Positions 43,620-47,990 of a DNA stretch of 47,990 bases are shown piece by piece. The stretch spans positions 1 to 47,990 of the forward strand of contig JAYPCI010000008.1 in NCBI GenBank assembly GCA_038124645.1, given 5' to 3'. This DNA is from JAYPCI01 sp038124645 (GTDB lineage: Bacteria > Pseudomonadota > Alphaproteobacteria > Pelagibacterales > Pelagibacteraceae). The translations under genes and the position numbers were made by a program. How positions within the stretch are numbered: position 1 is the stretch's first letter; each line of letters starts with the position of its first letter. The notes below the pieces were generated by a model, which ran no database searches, was not told the origin of the DNA, and was given only the letters and a program-made list of their open reading frames with translations.

Positions 43620-44002
43620 TTGTTAAGTGCTTTAATTAGTGCTTTTAAAGGTAAATTAACACATTCTTTACGGGATGTATATTTTTTATTCCTCAATTTT
43701 CTATAGATTTTTGTTTTACTCGATTTGTTTATTTTATTATTTAAAAATAGATTAATAGTTTCTTTTAATTTTGTTTTATTTTTATTTTTAACAAAACTTG
43801 ATAACCATAAGGCAGAAGCTTGAGTAAAAAGACATCCGTTTGATTTATAAACAAAATTTATAATTTTATTGTCACTTTTTTTTAATTTAATTTTTATAAG
43901 GTCGCCACAAATTCTATTTTTATGAGAAAATTCCTTAGATTTGATTGAATGGTAGTTCTGTGTTTTGTGTTTTTGAACAAAACTTAAAATTTCACTATCC
44001 AT
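43616..44002 (-). CDS. IscU/SufU/NifU-N-like Fe-S scaffold homologue
   Basis: The three scaffold cysteines are visible with their contexts: C32 in NRICGDLIKIKL, C57 in SNGCLFTQASAL and C114 in RKECVNLPLKAL. The Asp after C32 is kept. The product is 128 residues, close to SufU/IscU length, though Lys-rich and divergent. No iscS/sufS or other Fe-S genes are nearby. It could be a specialised scaffold or a Zn-binding relative. It overlaps nhaA by 8 and the peroxidase by 4 bases. Confidence 0.75.
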   Translation of the reverse strand: MDSEILSFVQKHKTQNYHSIKSKEFSHKNRICGDLIKIKLKKSDNKIINFVYKSNGCLFTQASALWLSSFVKNKNKTKLKETINLFLNNKINKSSKTKIYRKLRNKKYTSRKECVNLPLKALIKALNK

Positions 44003-45173
44003 TTTTTTTGGCAGTGAGTAATATTAAAAAATATCCAGTTAAAGTAGAGAGCAGGGATCCTGTTAAAACTCCTATTTTAACACCATTCATATATTGATCT
44101 GCACCTACAAAGGCTAAATTACCTACAAACAGCGACATGGTAAAACCTATACCAGTTAAGATACCGACACCATAAAATGCAGTCCATGAGGCGTTATTAG
44201 GCTTTTGTGCAAAACCTAATTTGATTGAGGCAATTGAGAAAAGAAATACTCCAATTTGTTTTCCAAAAAATAAACCACATAAAATCCCTAAAGGTACTGG
44301 ATTTAATAAAGTTGCAAATGAAAGTCCTTCAAGATTAACCCCAGCATTAGCGAAAGCAAAGATAGGCATAATTCCAAATGCTACGTAAGGAGAAATTGCA
44401 TGTTCTAATTTAAGCAATAAAGATTTTTTGGCATCCTTTTTGTTATGTGGGATCATCATCGCGAGTAAGACCCCAGCAATTGTTGCGTGAATTCCTGATT
44501 GATGGGTAAAATCCCAAAGAAAAATTCCAAGTATTAGATAAGGTAAAAATTTTGTTATTTTAAATTTATTTAAGGCAAAAGCTAGCACTAAAGCAACGAA
44601 CATTAAAACTAGATACATAACTTGTATGTTTCCAGAATAAAAAAATGCGATAATAACAATGGCTCCTAAGTCATCAATGATGGCTAAAGCTGTTAAAAAA
44701 ACTTTAAGTGATAAAGGCACTCTTTTGCCCAGAAGAGATAAAACACCTAGTGAGAAAGCAATGTCCGTTGCAGAGGGTATAGCCCAACCATTTAAAGTTT
44801 CAGGATTACTAAAATTTATAAAAACATAAATTAAAGCAGGAACCAACATACCACCTACAGCACCTATAATTGGTAACGCTGCTTGTTTAGGATTAGCTAA
44901 TTCACCTTGAATAAATTCTCTTTTTATTTCTAAAGAAACCAAGAAGAAAAATACTGCCATTAAAACATCGTTAATCCAATGCATTACAGAAAGTTTTAAA
45001 CCAAATTCTTTAAAGCCTAACGTTAAATAAGTATCTAAAACTTGAAAATAAGTCTCCGCAAAAGTACTATTACTAATTATAAGAGCAATTAATGCTGCAA
45101 AAAGAAGAACTAAACCAGCAGCCGCCTCTAATTTAAAAAACCATTTAAACGTATTTGTAACTCTTTGAATCAT
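43995..45173 (-). CDS. nhaA: Na+/H+ antiporter NhaA
   Basis: NhaA exchanges Na+ for H+ across the inner membrane. The 392-residue protein has about twelve helices. D137 in IPSATDIAFSLG and the pair D167-D168 in LAIIDDLGAI correspond to E. coli D133, D163 and D164. FFFLVSLEIKREFIQGEL near 75-92 and GIGFTMSLFVGNLAF near the C-terminus are also hallmarks. It shares one base with pfkA and overlaps the Fe-S scaffold homologue by 8 bases. Confidence 0.96.
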   Translation of the reverse strand: MIQRVTNTFKWFFKLEAAAGLVLLFAALIALIISNSTFAETYFQVLDTYLTLGFKEFGLKLSVMHWINDVLMAVFFFLVSLEIKREFIQGELANPKQAALPIIGAVGGMLVPALIYVFINFSNPETLNGWAIPSATDIAFSLGVLSLLGKRVPLSLKVFLTALAIIDDLGAIVIIAFFYSGNIQVMYLVLMFVALVLAFALNKFKITKFLPYLILGIFLWDFTHQSGIHATIAGVLLAMMIPHNKKDAKKSLLLKLEHAISPYVAFGIMPIFAFANAGVNLEGLSFATLLNPVPLGILCGLFFGKQIGVFLFSIASIKLGFAQKPNNASWTAFYGVGILTGIGFTMSLFVGNLAFVGADQYMNGVKIGVLTGSLLSTLTGYFLILLTAKKNG

Positions 45174-46255
45174 TATTTTATATCACCTAAATATATACCA
45201 AGAGATAAAGCAGTTTCTACCAAAGGATCGTCGCGGTTAACATTTTGATAAGTTTGAATTCCTTCATTTATGGGCACATCAACAACTTTTCTATCTTTCC
45301 AAGCAACCATTCGATCAAATTTTTTATTGACTAATAAATCAACGGCATAGACACCAAAGGCACTTGCTAAAATTCGATCTCTTGGGGTAGGGGGAGCACC
45401 TCTTTGGACATGACCTAAAGAAGTTACTCTGCATTCAATATCCGTTGTTTTCATTATTTCATCAGCTATATACTCTCCAATGCCTCCTAATCTTTTTTCT
45501 CCGTCTACGTATTTATGTAAAACTTTTGCACCATCTTCTTTTTTGACCGCTTCTGATACAATGATAAGAGAATGATTAATTTCTTTTTTTTTCATTTCAT
45601 TTAATTTGCTGACAATCCCTTTTATAGAATATTTAATTTCTGGAATTAAGATAACGTCTGCGCCACCAGCGATACCAGCATTAAGAGCAATATGACCAGC
45701 ATCTCTTCCCATAACTTCTAAAATCATGGAACGTCTATGACTTGCTGCAGTAGATTGTAAATTGTCTAATGCTTGTGTAGCCACATAAACAGCAGTGTTA
45801 AAGCCAATCGAAGCCTCTGTTGCGCCAACATCATTATCAATTGTTTTTGGAATAGCGACAATGTTCATTTTTCCTTTTTCAGCTAATTTTTTTAGAATTT
45901 GCATACTACCATCACCACCAATGATTATTAATCCATCAAGACCTAAAGATTTGTAACCTTTAATAATTTTTTCCGAAACATCAGTAAAACTTCCGTCCTT
46001 ATTAGGAAATTTAAAAGGATTTCCTTTATTAGTAGAACCTAAAAAAGTACCGCCCTGTCTAAACAGATTACCTGTAAAAGTTTGATTAGTTAATTCAACA
46101 TAAGAAACTGGATCATTCATCAAGCCAAGGGTTCCATCTTTAATACCGTATACGGTAAGATTGTATTTATTTTTGGCTCGGTAAAATATTGACCTGATTG
46201 CAGCATTTAAACCTCCACAATCACCACCACTTGTTAGAATACCGATTTTTTTCAT
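45173..46255 (-). CDS. pfkA: 6-phosphofructokinase
   Basis: Phosphofructokinase phosphorylates fructose 6-phosphate at C1. TSGGDCGGLNAAIRS (8-22), IIGGDGSMQ (111-119), PKTIDND (136-142), and MEVMGRDAGHIAL-like and GHVQRGAPPTPRDR blocks identify it. G116 (E. coli G104 position) fits ATP use, while K137 (E. coli G124 position) is the residue of PPi-dependent enzymes, so the donor is uncertain. Length is 360. It leads a minus-strand operon with nhaA, the scaffold homologue and the peroxidase. Confidence 0.93.
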   Translation of the reverse strand: MKKIGILTSGGDCGGLNAAIRSIFYRAKNKYNLTVYGIKDGTLGLMNDPVSYVELTNQTFTGNLFRQGGTFLGSTNKGNPFKFPNKDGSFTDVSEKIIKGYKSLGLDGLIIIGGDGSMQILKKLAEKGKMNIVAIPKTIDNDVGATEASIGFNTAVYVATQALDNLQSTAASHRRSMILEVMGRDAGHIALNAGIAGGADVILIPEIKYSIKGIVSKLNEMKKKEINHSLIIVSEAVKKEDGAKVLHKYVDGEKRLGGIGEYIADEIMKTTDIECRVTSLGHVQRGAPPTPRDRILASAFGVYAVDLLVNKKFDRMVAWKDRKVVDVPINEGIQTYQNVNRDDPLVETALSLGIYLGDIK

Positions 46256-46287
46256 TGGAAGGACAATGTACTACATATTTAAACAAG

Positions 46288-46315
46288 TTGAAAATAATTG
46301 ATTAAGCTATATAAA
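46288..46315 (+). promoter_or_regulatory. candidate promoter for tRNA-Pro
   Basis: TTGAAA at 46288-46293 and TATAAA at 46310-46315 are spaced by 16 bases. The predicted start near 46322 lies a few bases before the mature tRNA 5' end at 46325, as expected for a short tRNA leader. It sits in the 69-base spacer divergent from pfkA. Confidence 0.6.
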
Positions 46316-46324
46316 TGCTCTGAT

Positions 46325-46401
<77 letters not shown>

Positions 46402-46407
46402 GTTAAT

Positions 46408-46692
46408 ATGAGAAAAGCAAAAATATACATACCGACAAAGTCAGCAATGCAGTCTGGAAAGGGCAAACAGAACAAATGGATTTTAGAGTTTGAAACTAAA
46501 AATCCTTATACCAATACTTTAATGGGGTGGGAGTCCTCTGACGATACACTGGGTGAAGTTAAATTAGAATTTACAACAAAGGAACTTGCGATCGCTTACG
46601 CTGAGAATAATAAAATTGCATACGAATTAATTGAACCAAAGAAGTCAAATTTTGTTATTAAATCATACGCTGATAATTTTCTAAAAAATTAA
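46408..46692 (+). CDS. NADH dehydrogenase accessory subunit, NDUFS4-like
   Basis: The 94-residue product matches the ETC complex I subunit family (NDUFS4/18 kDa), an accessory subunit of alphaproteobacterial and mitochondrial complex I. AKIYIPTKSAMQSGKG, then WILEFETK, NTLMGWESSDDTLGEVKLEF and F-T-T-K-E-x-A-x-A-Y-A-E-x-N are characteristic. It starts 6 bases after tRNA-Pro and is 3 bases before the SbmA-like gene. A tRNA-NDUFS4 neighbourhood is common in alphaproteobacteria. Confidence 0.92.
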   Translation: MRKAKIYIPTKSAMQSGKGKQNKWILEFETKNPYTNTLMGWESSDDTLGEVKLEFTTKELAIAYAENNKIAYELIEPKKSNFVIKSYADNFLKN

Positions 46693-46695
46693 TTT

Positions 46696-47691
46696 ATGTG
46701 GAGAAGTTTTTTTACTGAAAAAAAATGGCTACTGTGGTCATGGGGAGGATTTACTTTTATTATTTTATCTCTGCTTGCTCAGACATGGATCGATGTCAAA
46801 ATTAATCAATGGTACAAAGGATTTTATGATTTGCTTCAACAAGCTCCCGAAAGAGAAATTGCTGAATTTTATGATGGTTTGTTAATGTTTATGAAATTAG
46901 CAGTTCCATATGTTCTAATTTATACAGTAACAAATTATTTTACTCGACTATGGGCGTTTAGATGGCGAGAAGCTATGACTTTTTCTTACATGCCTTATTG
47001 GAGATCAGTGAATGCAAAAGTTGAAGGCGCTTCGCAAAGAATTCAAGAAGACTGTATGAACTTTGCAAGGATAGTTGAAAGTCTTGGTTTGCAAATAGTT
47101 AGAGCGATTATGTTATTGATTGCTTTCTTGCCCATATTATGGGGATTATCCTCAAATGTCGTCATTCCTTTTTTTAAAGACATTGAAGGTTCTTTAGTAT
47201 GGATTTCATTAGTAGCTAGTTTAGGTGGCTTAGGTATTAGTTGGCTCGTTGGAATAAAACTTCCAGGATTAGAATATAACAATCAAAAAGTCGAAGCAGC
47301 ATTTCGAAAAGAATTGGTCTACGGTGAAGATGATAGAGTTAATTATGTTCAAGCACCAACCATATTTCAATTATTTACGGGCATAAAGTTTAACTACCAT
47401 AGATTATTTTTACACTATGGTTACTTTGATCTATGGTTAATTATGTATAACCAATCTATGGTTATTGTGCCTTATATTTTTATGGGACCAGGTTTATTTA
47501 CTGGAGCTATGACTTTAGGTGTTTTAATTCAAACTTCTTCAGCATTTAGAGAAGTACAATCAAGTTTTTCTTTATTTTTGCAAAATTGGACTAGAATTAC
47601 AGAATTAAGGTCTATTTATAAACGATTAACTGAATTTGAAAAGGCAATCAATTTTAATCAAAGAGTTAAGCCTTCTGGCGTTAAGGCGTAA
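46696..47691 (+). CDS. sbmA: SbmA/BacA-family membrane transporter
   Basis: SbmA/BacA proteins are inner membrane, proton-driven importers of peptides and other large substrates. Strong blocks are QWYKGFYDLLQQA (near 38-50), FRWREAMTFSYMPYWR, ASQRIQEDCMNFAR, GIKLPGLEYNNQKVEAAFRK, ELVYGEDDRV and SIYKRLTEFE. At 331 residues it is shorter than the E. coli protein (about 406) because the first membrane segment region is missing; the conserved core is complete. It shares one base with the next gene. Confidence 0.9.
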   Translation: MWRSFFTEKKWLLWSWGGFTFIILSLLAQTWIDVKINQWYKGFYDLLQQAPEREIAEFYDGLLMFMKLAVPYVLIYTVTNYFTRLWAFRWREAMTFSYMPYWRSVNAKVEGASQRIQEDCMNFARIVESLGLQIVRAIMLLIAFLPILWGLSSNVVIPFFKDIEGSLVWISLVASLGGLGISWLVGIKLPGLEYNNQKVEAAFRKELVYGEDDRVNYVQAPTIFQLFTGIKFNYHRLFLHYGYFDLWLIMYNQSMVIVPYIFMGPGLFTGAMTLGVLIQTSSAFREVQSSFSLFLQNWTRITELRSIYKRLTEFEKAINFNQRVKPSGVKA

Positions 47692-47990
47692 TGGATCTTT
47701 ATTTTAAACTGTTTGAGGTCTTATTTCCTGTCTTTTTTGTTGTGGGTATTGGTTATTATTTAGGTAAGAAAAATCCTAGATTTAATACTGATTTTATTAC
47801 AAATTTTGCATCTAAAATTGGTTCACCTGGTTTAATCTTTTATTCACTGACATCTACCGGAGTTACTTTTGCTATAATTACTGATTATTTTGTTTATGCA
47901 ATTATATGCATTTCGCTATTTGGATTAGTAGGGGTTTTATATTTAGCATTAGCTGGAAGAGATTTTATTAGAGAATTACCGCCTATTTTA
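47691..47990 (+). CDS. AEC-family transporter (partial, runs off the window)
   Basis: The ATG at 47691 overlaps the SbmA-like stop by one base. The 100 visible residues are hydrophobic with three membrane helices: VLFPVFFVVGIGYYLGKK, SKIGSPGLIFYSLTS and the stretch YFVYAIICISLFGLVGVLYL. This N-terminal pattern fits auxin efflux carrier (AEC)/malate-type permeases. The gene continues past the window end, so length and C-terminal motifs cannot be judged. Confidence 0.75.
   Translation, partial: MDLYFKLFEVLFPVFFVVGIGYYLGKKNPRFNTDFITNFASKIGSPGLIFYSLTSTGVTFAIITDYFVYAIICISLFGLVGVLYLALAGRDFIRELPPIL

Overview
The window is an AT-rich, very compact bacterial chromosome segment. Coding density is near complete, neighbouring genes often overlap by 1, 4 or 8 bases, and no gene-free stretch reaches 300 bases. 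The gene set points to an alphaproteobacterium: a CBP3-type ubiquinol-cytochrome c chaperone, an NDUFS4-like complex I subunit, heme A synthase CtaA next to rplM-rpsI, and the pyrE-pdxJ-acpS-lepB-rnc-recO and rpmF-plsX-ihfA-merR orders. Low GC and streamlining suggest the SAR11 (Pelagibacterales) lineage. A phosphofructokinase and a sugar/inositol island would fit a freshwater (LD12-like) or other carbohydrate-using branch, but that placement is inference. Two runs of exactly 100 N mark assembly gaps, each inside a gene.

Region 1 (1-24.7 kb) is mostly core housekeeping. It begins with a run from a possible Rel/SpoT tail through pyrE, pdxJ, acpS, lepB, rnc and recO, with hemB on the opposite strand. 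Next come rpiB-glyA-nrdR and a riboflavin run (ribD, ribE, ribB with a degenerate GTP cyclohydrolase II-like tail, ribH), then nusB, thiL and a proton-pumping pyrophosphatase. bamE and a cytochrome bc1 chaperone have overlapping divergent starts. Then follow rpmF, plsX, ihfA, a MerR regulator, rpmG, chorismate mutase, ctaA, rplM-rpsI, argC, a small lipoprotein, hom, glpX and recJ.

Region 2 (24.7-40.1 kb) starts with tRNA-Glu, a D-2-hydroxyacid dehydrogenase and a pilin-like protein. It then opens into a carbohydrate island: iolE, three Gfo/Idh/MocA dehydrogenases (one a good IolG), a GarR/HIBADH-type reductase, an SMP-30 lactonase, an FrcBCA-type sugar ABC transporter with a ROK kinase, iolD, a semialdehyde dehydrogenase and an HpcH/HpaI aldolase. 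The upper inositol pathway (IolG, IolE, IolD) is present. IolB, IolC, IolJ and CoA-acylating IolA are absent here, and the enzymes in their place resemble sugar-acid (garL/garR-like) catabolism. This hybrid is the most interesting system in the window. A strong terminator hairpin separates the binding-protein gene from the permease gene, and a 7-3-7 palindrome lies in the iolD/aldehyde dehydrogenase divergent promoter.

Region 3 (40.1-48.0 kb) has a GIY-YIG protein, a gapped two-domain glycosyltransferase and a PhnP-like hydrolase. A minus-strand operon follows (pfkA, nhaA, an IscU/SufU-like protein, a glutathione peroxidase). It ends with tRNA-Pro, an NDUFS4-like subunit, an SbmA/BacA-type transporter and a truncated AEC-family transporter.

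Several proteins depart from family consensus at functional residues (NrdR, RibH, ROK kinase, PhnP-like hydrolase, glutathione peroxidase, PFK). Each is reported separately.
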